Assembly (NCBI RefSeq): GCF_009914055.1
Contig: NZ_CP028271.1
Span: forward strand, 62,001 to 126,000
Source of the DNA: Mixta intestinalis
GTDB lineage: Bacteria > Pseudomonadota > Gammaproteobacteria > Enterobacterales > Enterobacteriaceae
Direction of reading: 5' to 3'
DNA length: 64,000 nt
Part shown: positions 9,305 through 17,775 of the stretch, piece after piece
How the letters are laid out: each line of letters opens with the position of its first letter
How positions within the stretch are numbered: the stretch's first letter is position 1
Translations under genes and position numbers: made by a program
Notes under the pieces: generated by a model
The model's input: the letters and a program-made list of their open reading frames with translations, nothing else
Told to the model about the DNA's origin: nothing
Databases searched by the model: none

Positions 9305-10530
9305 AAGCCGCTCCCATACGTGATATCGCCGCGATAAACGCGGGCGTGAAGCGGGCTGCGGCCGGGTTCATACACCATTTCCACTGGTTGATCCGCATCC
9401 CACAGGCAGAAATCGGCTACATATCCGGCTTTAAGTTGACCGTGCGTATTTTGCCGTCCCAGCGCCTGCGCCGCGTGGCGGGTAACCCCAGCCCAGGCTT
9501 CCTCTGGCGTAAGCCCAAACTGCACGCAGGCCATATTCATCGCCAGATGCAGGCTGGCAAAAGGACTGGTGCCAGGGTTGTAATCGGTTGCAACCGCCAT
9601 TGGGACGTTGTGCTGACGCAGCATTGCCACCGGCGGCTGGCGGTTTTCTCGCAAGAAATAGAAGGCACCGGGTAACAGTACCGCTACCGTACTGCTGGCA
9701 CTCATGGCTTTAACGCCATGTTCATCAAGGTATTCAATATGATCGGCAGAAAGCCCCTGATAGCGGCTTACCAGCTGCGCGCCGCCAAGCAGCGACAGTT
9801 GTTCCACATGGCCTTTTATCGGGATACCGTGCTGCCGTGCGGCGTTAAATACACGTTCGCACTGTTGCGGACTAAAACCGACGCTTTCGCAAAAGACATC
9901 TACCGCTTCGAATAGTCCTTCCTGCCAGAGCTGGGGAAGCAGCGTTTCGCAAATTAGCGTGATATAGCCATCCCGATCGTCACGATATTCCGCCGGTGCT
10001 GCATGCGCAGCCAGCAGCGTTCGGCTGATTTCTACCGGATAACGTTCCGCCAGCTGGTGGGCTACGCGCAGCATCTTGGCTTCGCTCTGCAACGAAAGGC
10101 CATAGCCTGATTTAATTTCAACGGTGGTTACGCCTTCGCGCAGTAGCCGTTGCAGACGAACGGCAGCCAGCGACAAGAGTTCACTTTCTGATGCTTCGCG
10201 GGTTGCTTTTACCGTAGCGTTAATGCCGCCGCCGCGAGCGCTGATCTCCTGATAAGAGACGCCGTTCAGACGCTGCTCCCATTCTGCGGCGCGGTTGCCG
10301 CCAAAAACGAGGTGAGTATGGCAATCAATCAGACCGGGTGTGACCAATCTTCCACCGCCATCGTGAACGATGCCGCCAGAGGCCTCACCTTGAGGCGTAA
10401 TGGCAAGAATGCGATCGTTGCGCAGAATAAGGTCATGGTTTTCCAGCATGCCATAAGGTTCGGGACGAGTAGGATCGAGTGTTGCCAGTCTGACGTTGCG
10501 CCAGATAACGTCGGTGGATAGCAGTTGCAC
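9301..10530 (-). CDS. hutI: Imidazolonepropionase
   Basis: Amidohydrolase-family enzyme that opens the ring of imidazolone propionate to give N-formimidoylglutamate. The 409-residue product has the metal-binding GLIDCHTHLVFGG motif near residue 73, a later KGHVEQLS motif and ATDYNPGTSP with the metal-ligand Asp. The start is GTG at 10530, with GGAAG nine bases upstream. First gene of hutI-hutG-hutC; a HutC-like operator sits at 10556-10567 just upstream. Confidence 0.96.
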   Translation of the reverse strand: MQLLSTDVIWRNVRLATLDPTRPEPYGMLENHDLILRNDRILAITPQGEASGGIVHDGGGRLVTPGLIDCHTHLVFGGNRAAEWEQRLNGVSYQEISARGGGINATVKATREASESELLSLAAVRLQRLLREGVTTVEIKSGYGLSLQSEAKMLRVAHQLAERYPVEISRTLLAAHAAPAEYRDDRDGYITLICETLLPQLWQEGLFEAVDVFCESVGFSPQQCERVFNAARQHGIPIKGHVEQLSLLGGAQLVSRYQGLSADHIEYLDEHGVKAMSASSTVAVLLPGAFYFLRENRQPPVAMLRQHNVPMAVATDYNPGTSPFASLHLAMNMACVQFGLTPEEAWAGVTRHAAQALGRQNTHGQLKAGYVADFCLWDADQPVEMVYEPGRSPLHARVYRGDITYGSGL

Positions 10531-10555
10531 GGTGATATCTTCCGGTTGTCATGTG

Positions 10556-10567
10556 TTGTATATACAT
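10556..10567 (-). promoter_or_regulatory. HutC-like operator upstream of hutI
   Basis: TTGTATATACAT resembles the dyad before hutU (TTGT....ACAA with one mismatch) and lies 26 bases upstream of the hutI start. It would allow HutC to control its own transcript. Confidence 0.55.
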
Positions 10568-10789
10568 TTATTTGCAAACAAGCATCGCCTGTCAATAAAA
10601 CCCTACGATGATGTTATGTCTTTGTGATAGATGACACTGCCTAGTATTAACGGACAAGTGTTTTGCATAAAAAAGCAGCGCATTAATGTGGGCTGCATCA
10701 AAAAGATAAAGCGATTTTTTTCATAACATCATGGGGTTAAGCGAGTGTAGTCTGGTGGAAGTTAGAAAAACACTTGTCTTAATTTTAAA

Positions 10790-10891
10790 GCTTTTATATT
10801 TCAGTTAGTTAAAGCTCTTTAAAAATTGAAAAAAATTGGTGGAATTTTCGGTGCTATTTTTTATCTTATAAATCATTTATATAGTTTTAGA
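10790..10891 (+). promoter_or_regulatory. CRISPR leader of array 2
   Basis: AT-rich sequence ending in TTTTAGA directly before the first repeat. It shares the blocks CTTTAAAAAT, TTGGTGGAATTTT, GGTGCTATTTTTT and TTATAAATCA with the leader of array 1. It should carry the crRNA promoter and the adaptation site. The stretch from about 10,600 to 10,790 also holds the hutI promoter, on the opposite strand. Confidence 0.85.
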
Positions 10892-11958
10892 GTGTTCCCC
10901 GCGCCAGCGGGGATAAACCGCCGTCGCGTAGATATCCATCCTGACCGCGTTTGTGTTCCCCGCGCCAGCGGGGATAAACCGTTTCGACAGGTAATTTTAA
11001 CGGGGTTGTGTATGTGTTCCCCGCGCCAGCGGGGATAAACCGCGAACGGGCGTTTATTACAACGCTGACAGGCGGTGTTCCCCGCGCCAGCGGGGATAAA
11101 CCGGCCGACGCAACGTATGATATTCAGCCACCAGCGTGTTCCCCGCGCCAGCGGGGATAAACCGGGTGCGATTGAAATGGGATGGTACGAAAAGCCGTGT
11201 TCCCCGCGCCAGCGGGGATAAACCGAACAAACTCTTTACCGGCCATCCGGCAGGCTTGTGTTCCCCGCGCCAGCGGGGATAAACCATTAGCCGGTCCGGT
11301 GTTCCCCAGATAGTTAACGTGTTCCCCGCGCCAGCGGGGATAAACCAAAAATTTCAGGCTCGGAATGTGGCTATAAATTGTGTTCCCCGCGCCAGCGGGG
11401 ATAAACCGAGGAAGACGATTCCGACATTATTTATGCGGGTGTGTTCCCCGCGCCAGCGGGGATAAACCGGGCATAACCTGCATTAACCCGCGAGCGCCCA
11501 CGTGTTCCCCGCGCCAGCGGGGATAAACCGACCGTGAACGTCACAATAACCGTTACAGAAAAGTGTTCCCCGCGCCAGCGGGGATAAACCGTACGGGTCA
11601 TGCGCTGGGCCGCCGCTATTCCACGTGTTCCCCGCGCCAGCGGGGATAAACCGGTCTCCGCTCCAGCGCCAGGTAGCCTTTTCAAGTGTTCCCCGCGTCA
11701 GCGGGGATAAACCGAAATAGACTTCAATAATCTCGCCTCTCTGTACGTGTTCCCCGCGTTAGCGGGGATAAACCGCACGGTGATGAGCGGTAGTAATTCA
11801 CGTCCTGGTGTTCCTCGCGTCAGCGGGGATAAACCGCGTCAATGGTTATTAATCTGTTTTCAAAATCGGTGTTCCCCGCGTCAGCGGGGATAAACCGGAT
11901 GGGGAGGGCATAAACGATCTGAAAGAATTGTGTTCCCCGCTTCAGCGGGGAAAGCTAT
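10892..11958 (+). CRISPR. Type I-E CRISPR array 2: 18 repeats, 17 spacers
   Basis: Repeats start at 10892, 10953, 11014, 11075, 11136, 11197, 11258, 11319, 11380, 11441, 11502, 11563, 11625, 11686, 11747, 11808, 11869 and 11930. Spacers are 32 bases except the one at 11592-11624 (33). The leader-proximal repeats are nearly all identical to array 1. The repeats at 11258 and 11319 end in A. The last five carry CGTCAGC, CGTTAGC or CTTCAGC instead of CGCCAGC, and the terminal one loses its 3' end (GGGGAAAGCTAT). The array ends 6 bases before the stop codon of the convergent cas3. Confidence 0.99.
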
Positions 11959-11963
11959 TCAAA

Positions 11964-14675
11964 CTATAAACTCTTTTTTCTACCTGTCAGACCAAAGCGC
12001 CTGCTGTAATAAGGTGCTTCTCCCTCTGGAGATACCAATACAACCTGGGCGGCTGGGCGATGCTGTTTTTTACGAAACCGCTCAAGAAGATCTTCGTCAG
12101 GTAATGAAAAACTAGCATGAAGTTTCTTCCATAAGGAAAGTCGTATGGATAAGCGGCTTTTTTCCCATGAGTATTCGCTTTCTTCAACAAGGGGATGCAA
12201 TACATTCTCCTCATCTATCCAGGCCAGATAAATATCCACGCTTTCTTCACCGAGACGGGTAGTAAAATCGCGATCCCTGTCCCATAAAAAATCACTGGAT
12301 TTTATGTCATAGCCCTTATCACGTAGTAATAAGTTTTGCGCAGCGACCGAACGCTTGCTCAGAATTTCGCCAAAATTCAAATCAGCAAGCGTTTGCAGTT
12401 CAGCAGGAGCGGTAATTTTTTGCCCATAAACCCCATCCACTAAAGCGCGCGCATTTTCTGGCATCACTATTTTTCCGGTTTCTCTCAATAACGTCTGAGT
12501 GCGCCATAAGCAGGCATGATCCTGATATACGAAGCCGGTGCCGCGTAAGTTTTGTCCCAGCCATCCCTGTTTTGCTTGTGGCTGCCATTCCGGGGCGAGA
12601 ATATGTAGTACCGGTGCATGGCGTTCATCGGGCAAACTATTTTTAATATTTCCCTGAGCGTCGCGGGTATGCCGCTGCAAGCGCCCGGCGCGCTGAATAA
12701 GTAAATCAATCGGCGCTAAATCAGAAATCATCCAGTCAAAATCAAGATCCAGGCTTTGTTCAACCACCTGAGTGGCGATTAAAACTTTTCCTCTCCGTTC
12801 GGAAGGTGGGGCGTCTTTACCAAACCAGCTAAGCGTTTTTTCTTCAATCGTCATTCGATCCGCGAAGGCGAAACGGCTGTGGAATAACAACAGATCCTCT
12901 TCAGGAATTCTTTTGTCATTCAATAAATTTTGAAATATTTCCAGTGCCTCATCAACCGTATTACGGATCCAGCAGATGCATCCGCCAGACTCCACCACCT
13001 GATAGATAAGTTCCAACGCCTTATTGCGCTCGTAGAGCCAGTTAATAGCGACAGTACGCTGCACTTCCGGGCGCGTTGCCAGCGGTTGTTCTGTAAGGCC
13101 CGTGGACGAAAGATGACTTAGCCAGGGGTAATCCGCCTCTTCGCTAATATCCTTAGTGGGGAATCCTGCGCCTTCATTAAAGGCGCAAACTAATTTCTCT
13201 CGTAATCCGGCTGGCAGCGTTGCGCTCAAAATAATCGCGCTGCCTCCCTGTGCCGCGTGGAAATGCAATAAGCCTTCCAGTAGTTTCACCATATAGCCAT
13301 CATAGGCGTGCACTTCATCCAGCAGCAGGATCTTATTCGCCATGCCCAGCAACCGTAATGATTGATGGCGAAAAGGCATTACCGCCATCAGCAGCTGATC
13401 CAGCGTACCAACACCCACCTCAGCAAGCAGCGCTTTTTTACGCGAGTCGGCAAACCAGGCATGGCACTCAGCCAGCGCGCTGGCGTCGTCCTGCGCATAA
13501 TTTTCTGTTGATCCTTCACCGGGCTGCCATACAGACTCTTTAAAGGAAGAGGACATTTCCCGTCCGCCATGTGCCAGCACCAGTGAGGGTCTGGCTTCAT
13601 CACTGAATAGCGCACGATAAGCCTTTGCCAGCCGCATATACATTGCGTTGGCCGTTGCCATCGTCGGCAGGCCAACATAAAGTCCGTCACCTTTCTGTGC
13701 TGACATTAAGCGATGCGTCAGGATCAGCGCGGCTTCCGTTTTACCTGCGCCGGTCACATCTTCCATGATAACCAGCTGTGGTCCGGGAGCGGAGATATCC
13801 AGCGTAGCCGCCCGTTGCTGGAGGGGCGTCAGTGTTTCAATAAAAGGAAACAGCGCCTGATGTCCGTTATAACTGCTAAGCGCTGACGGTGCGGGGACAT
13901 GCAACAGTGCCCGCTGGGCTTTCTCGCAGGCGAGCGGCCAGTATTCTTCCAGTGTCATCGGGCGGCTGATAAGTGGGAAGAAGGTTTCATTTGATCCCAT
14001 CCAGTCAGCCAGCGTCATCACTCCGGCAAAATACCAGCTTTGTTGCCTTAGATTTTTCTTGCACTCTTTTTGTTGCCATTCCTGCGGCAGGGTGAAAGGG
14101 AAAAGCTGGGTCAACGCCTCCAAAAAGCGGCCCGCCGTAGCAATATCTTCATCATCGAAGGCCAGTGAACTTTTATTTTTCTTATCCGGCGGAATACCAT
14201 GATGGCCTGTACTAATGGATAACCACGTGTTTAATGAACCTTCAAATTTATCGCGTTGCTCTGTTTCTATATTTGCAATAATTTTATTACCATCATTACA
14301 CCACTCTTTAAATAATTCATGCCACAAATAAAAACCTAACGTATCATGGCGTTCTAAGGCCGCAATGCCACTAATCGGACGAACCAGTGGGGCATCTGGA
14401 AATAAAGCGAATTTTTGAAAACCTCTGGCGAATTTGCCAATATCATGGCAGGCGAAGAGCCAGGCGATCCAGTTAGCGCCGTCTTTATCTGATATTCCAC
14501 ATTTACGTAATATGTCTTTAATGTTAAAAATATTATGCTTAACGATATAAAATCCGCAGGCGGCTACATCAAGGCAGTGATAAGCAAGAAGATGATAAGG
14601 ATCATTTTTATTATTGCCAGATTTGTTAGTTTTTCCCCAGTAACGTAAATATTCAGGGAGTGTTAATGTTGTCAT
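11964..14675 (-). CDS. cas3: Type I-E CRISPR helicase-nuclease Cas3
   Basis: Recruited by Cascade after target recognition; unwinds and degrades invader DNA. The 903-residue protein has an N-terminal HD nuclease domain (His33, the ACHDIGK motif with His77-Asp78, and GHHG at 157-160) fused to an SF2 helicase (Walker A TGAGKTEAA near 308, DEVH at 453-456, SATLP, then a C-terminal helicase half). All key residues are present and length is normal. It is transcribed away from cas8e, as in E. coli, across a 900-base AT-rich gap, and runs into the end of array 2. AGGTAAG stands 5 bases before the ATG. Confidence 0.97.
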   Translation of the reverse strand: MTTLTLPEYLRYWGKTNKSGNNKNDPYHLLAYHCLDVAACGFYIVKHNIFNIKDILRKCGISDKDGANWIAWLFACHDIGKFARGFQKFALFPDAPLVRPISGIAALERHDTLGFYLWHELFKEWCNDGNKIIANIETEQRDKFEGSLNTWLSISTGHHGIPPDKKNKSSLAFDDEDIATAGRFLEALTQLFPFTLPQEWQQKECKKNLRQQSWYFAGVMTLADWMGSNETFFPLISRPMTLEEYWPLACEKAQRALLHVPAPSALSSYNGHQALFPFIETLTPLQQRAATLDISAPGPQLVIMEDVTGAGKTEAALILTHRLMSAQKGDGLYVGLPTMATANAMYMRLAKAYRALFSDEARPSLVLAHGGREMSSSFKESVWQPGEGSTENYAQDDASALAECHAWFADSRKKALLAEVGVGTLDQLLMAVMPFRHQSLRLLGMANKILLLDEVHAYDGYMVKLLEGLLHFHAAQGGSAIILSATLPAGLREKLVCAFNEGAGFPTKDISEEADYPWLSHLSSTGLTEQPLATRPEVQRTVAINWLYERNKALELIYQVVESGGCICWIRNTVDEALEIFQNLLNDKRIPEEDLLLFHSRFAFADRMTIEEKTLSWFGKDAPPSERRGKVLIATQVVEQSLDLDFDWMISDLAPIDLLIQRAGRLQRHTRDAQGNIKNSLPDERHAPVLHILAPEWQPQAKQGWLGQNLRGTGFVYQDHACLWRTQTLLRETGKIVMPENARALVDGVYGQKITAPAELQTLADLNFGEILSKRSVAAQNLLLRDKGYDIKSSDFLWDRDRDFTTRLGEESVDIYLAWIDEENVLHPLVEESEYSWEKSRLSIRLSLWKKLHASFSLPDEDLLERFRKKQHRPAAQVVLVSPEGEAPYYSRRFGLTGRKKSL

Positions 14676-14954
14676 GTTTCTTACCTGAAGTGTTATATTA
14701 GAATTATAGAAAATAGTAAGCTGGATGACTTACGAATGAAATGGCTTTCTCTCACACTATAAATAATTTGCGGAGTAGATTTCATTATTTCAATCAATGA
14801 AGGCTTATGATTTTTTATTTTCGCTGCTATCTGTTATGACAGAAAAATTTGATGCTAATAATTTTTGCGCAAACGTTTTTCGTTTTGCGTCGGAGAATGT
14901 TCGGCGGATCCAGGCGACAGGTTATATAAGAGCCACGTTGTTGTTGGTACGTAG

Positions 14955-15119
14955 CCTGATGCCTTAAAGGCAAAAACCGTAACTCTTCAGGAAATAATTA
15001 ATAAGCAACCAGAATATTTGTTGCAGATGCTGATGCAACATCAGTTCAATCTCCCTGGAAAAGCCCGAAGCAGAGCGTGCGTTTTGTCACAGATACTGGG
15101 TGAGGTGTATGGCAAATGA
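14955..15119 (+). other. Open frame of 54 codons between cas3 and cas8e, possible gene remnant
   Basis: A stop-free frame runs from just after a TAG at 14952 to TGA at 15117. Its translation looks protein-like (QPEYLLQMLMQHQFNLPGK, then ending QILGEVYGK), but there is no early ATG; the first in-frame ATG is at 15027. I do not recognise a family. It may be the tail of a gene lost when this intergenic region was rearranged, or chance. Confidence 0.25.
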
Positions 15120-15152
15120 TGCGGATTCAGAGATGTGGAAAATATGTACTTT

Positions 15153-15242
15153 GGGTTTATCCCCGCTTACGCGGGGAACAATAAAGCACAAAACTAGCAA
15201 CGTGCTCGTCTCTTGGTTCAACCCCACAACTATGGGGAGTTG
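15153..15242 (-). CRISPR. Degenerate CRISPR repeat pair in reverse orientation
   Basis: At 15153-15181 the minus strand reads TTGTTCCCCGCG...GGGGATAAACC, matching 26 of 29 bases of the array repeat. Exactly 32 bases further, at 15214-15242, is a second copy that keeps the CCCC...GGGG dyad and GGTT end but matches only about half of the positions. The 61-base period equals that of the real arrays. It is therefore a repeat-spacer-repeat relic, opposite to arrays 1 and 2. No leader sequence is recognisable beside it. Confidence 0.7.
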
Positions 15243-15354
15243 AAAAGCTTAGCAGACCAAAATTGACAAGGCTAGCCTAAAGTTCTTCATCAAGCTCTTC
15301 TCTCTTGTAGCAGAGTTGATGGCGTAAAAAAACAGAGTATATTGACCCTGTTGA

Positions 15355-15594
15355 CGCTATGGGTATGAGTTTCCAGAACAGAGCCCACGTCAGAGGTGGG
15401 ACATCTGCCTGGATAAGTTTGGCGACTTCATTCTAACAGGATGTCCCGGTTATCAGCAAACAATGAGGGAGCATTATGGTGATCACCACCGTGCTAACCC
15501 AGGGAGAAATGTTGTTGTTAATGGCATTTCTGTTGACTGGATTAAGGCGTTAATACGTCCAGCTGGCCCGGTTGGGCCAGCATTACAGGAGTAA
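15355..15594 (+). other. Open frame of about 80 codons before cas8e, possible gene remnant
   Basis: A stop-free frame follows a TGA at 15352 and ends with TAA at 15592, overlapping the cas8e ribosome binding site. The first ATG is at 15463. The translation has protein-like stretches (WDICLDKFGDFILTG, then NVVVNGISVDWIKAL). I do not recognise it. It could be a decayed gene whose end became the cas8e leader, or a small upstream frame coupled to cas8e. Confidence 0.3.
15562..15581 (+). other. Hairpin in the 5' leader of the cas operon
   Basis: GCTGGCCC and GGGCCAGC form a perfect 8-bp GC-rich stem with a GGTT loop, 17 bases before the cas8e ATG. No U tract follows. It may stabilise the mRNA, limit read-through or affect cas8e initiation. 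Confidence 0.55.
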
Positions 15595-15598
15595 CGAT

Positions 15599-17170
15599 AT
15601 GGATTTAACCCAGGAGAAATGGCTGCCTGTCATTCTGAACGATGGGCAGAAAACCAAAATCTCTCTGTCTGAGCTGTTAAATGACAATATTATGGATGTT
15701 GCCTGGCCCCGTTCTGATTTCCAGGGCGCAGCGTGGCAAATGCTGATCGGTGTGCTGCAATGCACCGTTGCGCCAGAAGATGAAGATAGCTGGGATGAGA
15801 TTTGGGATAACGGTATTGATGCCGAAAAATGGATCCAGTCATTGAGTTCCATTTCTCCTGCCTTACGTTTCGGCGCAGAAAAACCGTCATTCCTGCAAAG
15901 CCTTGAGCCGCTGGACAGCGAAAGTAGTCCGATATCGGGGCTGTTGATTGAGGCACCGGGCGGAATCACCCTCAAGCGCAATAAGGATCATTTCGTCAAA
16001 CGCGGCAGCGTTGAACAGATTTGTCCGCACTGTGCGGTAATGGCGCTCTTTGCGGTGCAAACCAACTCACCGGCGGGTGGGTCTGGCTATCGCGTAGGGA
16101 TGCGCGGTGGCGGGCCGTTAACAACGCTGGTTGTTCCGCTGCAAGAGGAAAAATTCCCGCTGTGGAAAAAGCTGTGGCTCAATGTCTTACCGCAGGAGCA
16201 GGTTTTAAAACCCGAACAGTATCCGCTGGTTTTTCCCTGGTTAGCGCCGACAAAAACCAGTGAAAAAGCCGGAAACATTGTCACGCGGGATAATGCTCAT
16301 CCGCTTCAGGCGTACTGGGGCATGCCGCGCCGTATTGAGCTGGATTTTTCACATACCCAGGCGGGCATATGTGATTTATGCGGCGAGCCACATGAAAAGC
16401 TGCTGCTGCAAATGCGCACTAAAAATTATGGCGTGCAGTATGATGGCTGGCTGCATCCTCTCTCACCTTATCGTCAGGCACTGAAGGATCCTTCCGCGCC
16501 CTGGCTGGCATTAAAAGGCCAGCCGGGAGGGCTAAGTTATAAAGACTGGCTGGGCGTAAGCCTGGAATATAGTGATAAATTTAATAAATGCCAGTCGGCA
16601 AAAGTAGTGCGCTATGCCAGTGATAAAGACAAAATCGATACCGGGCTGTGGTGTTTTGCCTGGGATATGGACAATGCCAAGGCGCGCTGCTGGTATCAAC
16701 ATCGTATTCCACTGCTTAATGTCTCTCGCCCCGAACGCCGACGTTTTCAGGATGCTATTTCTCAGGTGCTACAGCTGGCAACGGAATCATTAACGCTGCT
16801 CAGATATGCATTAAAAAGCGCCATGTTTGAAAATCCCAAAGAGGCTAAGTTTGATTTCAGTATGGTGGATATTGCTTTCTGGCAGGAAACCGAACCCGCC
16901 TTTCGCACGTTACTAAAAGCCCTGATGGCCGATCCGCAGCGCAAAGATTTCGCAACGCGCCAGGCATTACGTAACTGGGAAAGCGAGTTAATTAACTATC
17001 TATTGCAGGTTTTTGATCGTGATGCGTTAACCGATCCTGATTGCCCGGACGATATTCTGCTGCGCCAGATAAAAGCACGCCGCATATTGATTGGCAGCTA
17101 TTACAAGCTAAAAATGCGTGAGGATCTAATCGCATTAGCGAAAGAAGAACAGGAGGCGAAAAGTGTTTAA
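15599..17170 (+). CDS. cas8e: Cascade large subunit Cas8e (Cse1, CasA)
   Basis: Large subunit of the type I-E interference complex; reads the PAM and recruits Cas3. The 523-residue product starts MDLTQEKWLPV, has the zinc-type pairs CPHC (near 142) and CDLC (near 259), the GMRGGGPLTTLV motif, and a C-terminal four-helix region. The ATG at 15599 is chosen for the AGGAG 8 bases upstream; an in-frame extension to 15572 lacks support. First gene of an eight-gene set cas8e-cse2-cas7-cas5-cas6-cas1-cas2 transcribed together, opposite to cas3. Confidence 0.95.
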   Translation: MDLTQEKWLPVILNDGQKTKISLSELLNDNIMDVAWPRSDFQGAAWQMLIGVLQCTVAPEDEDSWDEIWDNGIDAEKWIQSLSSISPALRFGAEKPSFLQSLEPLDSESSPISGLLIEAPGGITLKRNKDHFVKRGSVEQICPHCAVMALFAVQTNSPAGGSGYRVGMRGGGPLTTLVVPLQEEKFPLWKKLWLNVLPQEQVLKPEQYPLVFPWLAPTKTSEKAGNIVTRDNAHPLQAYWGMPRRIELDFSHTQAGICDLCGEPHEKLLLQMRTKNYGVQYDGWLHPLSPYRQALKDPSAPWLALKGQPGGLSYKDWLGVSLEYSDKFNKCQSAKVVRYASDKDKIDTGLWCFAWDMDNAKARCWYQHRIPLLNVSRPERRRFQDAISQVLQLATESLTLLRYALKSAMFENPKEAKFDFSMVDIAFWQETEPAFRTLLKALMADPQRKDFATRQALRNWESELINYLLQVFDRDALTDPDCPDDILLRQIKARRILIGSYYKLKMREDLIALAKEEQEAKSV

Positions 17171-17753
17171 TAATGATACCGCGGCGTTGCGGAAAATTAC
17201 GAGTCCAAAGGCGCAACAGACTATACGCGACTGGTTCGCAATGTTGTCCGAACGCTATGCCAAAGAGGGTAACGGACGAGCCTGGCGCGCCAAGATTAAA
17301 CGCATGCAGCCTCCTTATGACGTAATGATGAGCGAGGGTTATAGCGTGCTTCGTCAGCGACTTATAGCACATATGGCGCTGCGTCCGATAGATGACATGG
17401 CACTGGCGTTATTTGTCAGCGTTGCCGTGCATATTAAATATGAGAATCAAAAATTAAGCTTTGCTGCTCAGCTTGGAGAGAAAGCTGAGAGCGCCAGACC
17501 CATTTTGTCTTCTCTGCGTTTTGAACGTCTGCAAAAAGCGCGCGATCCGGAAACCTTTTGTCAGTTACTGATTAGAGCAGTAAAGCTCCGCAATTATTAT
17601 GGTGTCAATATTCTCTCGCTGGCCGATAGCATTTTCTTATGGATGGAAGAGTGGCAGCGGCGCGAAGCGCATCAGCCTGAAGACCGTAATCCTTTTGCCA
17701 GAAACCGTATTCGTTGGGCAAATGAATATCTTTTTACTGCACGTGACGTATAA
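17163..17753 (+). CDS. cse2: Cascade small subunit Cse2 (CasB)
   Basis: Small helical subunit, two copies of which line the belly of Cascade and stabilise the R-loop. 196 residues, rich in Arg/Lys, with the family-like RDWFAMLSERYAKEGNGRAWRA start region and LLIRAVKLRNYYGVN segment. Starts with GTG at 17163, 8 bases inside the end of cas8e, with AGGAGG about 7 bases upstream, so translation is coupled. Confidence 0.92.
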   Translation: MFNNDTAALRKITSPKAQQTIRDWFAMLSERYAKEGNGRAWRAKIKRMQPPYDVMMSEGYSVLRQRLIAHMALRPIDDMALALFVSVAVHIKYENQKLSFAAQLGEKAESARPILSSLRFERLQKARDPETFCQLLIRAVKLRNYYGVNILSLADSIFLWMEEWQRREAHQPEDRNPFARNRIRWANEYLFTARDV

Positions 17754-17775
17754 CCATTTTTAGAGGGACTTAACC

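Noticed and set aside
10826..11685. Several frames of 70-85 codons inside CRISPR array 2, and one in array 1
   Set aside because: They are translations of the repeats (recurring YPRWRGEH, PAGAGNT, LSPLARGT) and not genes.
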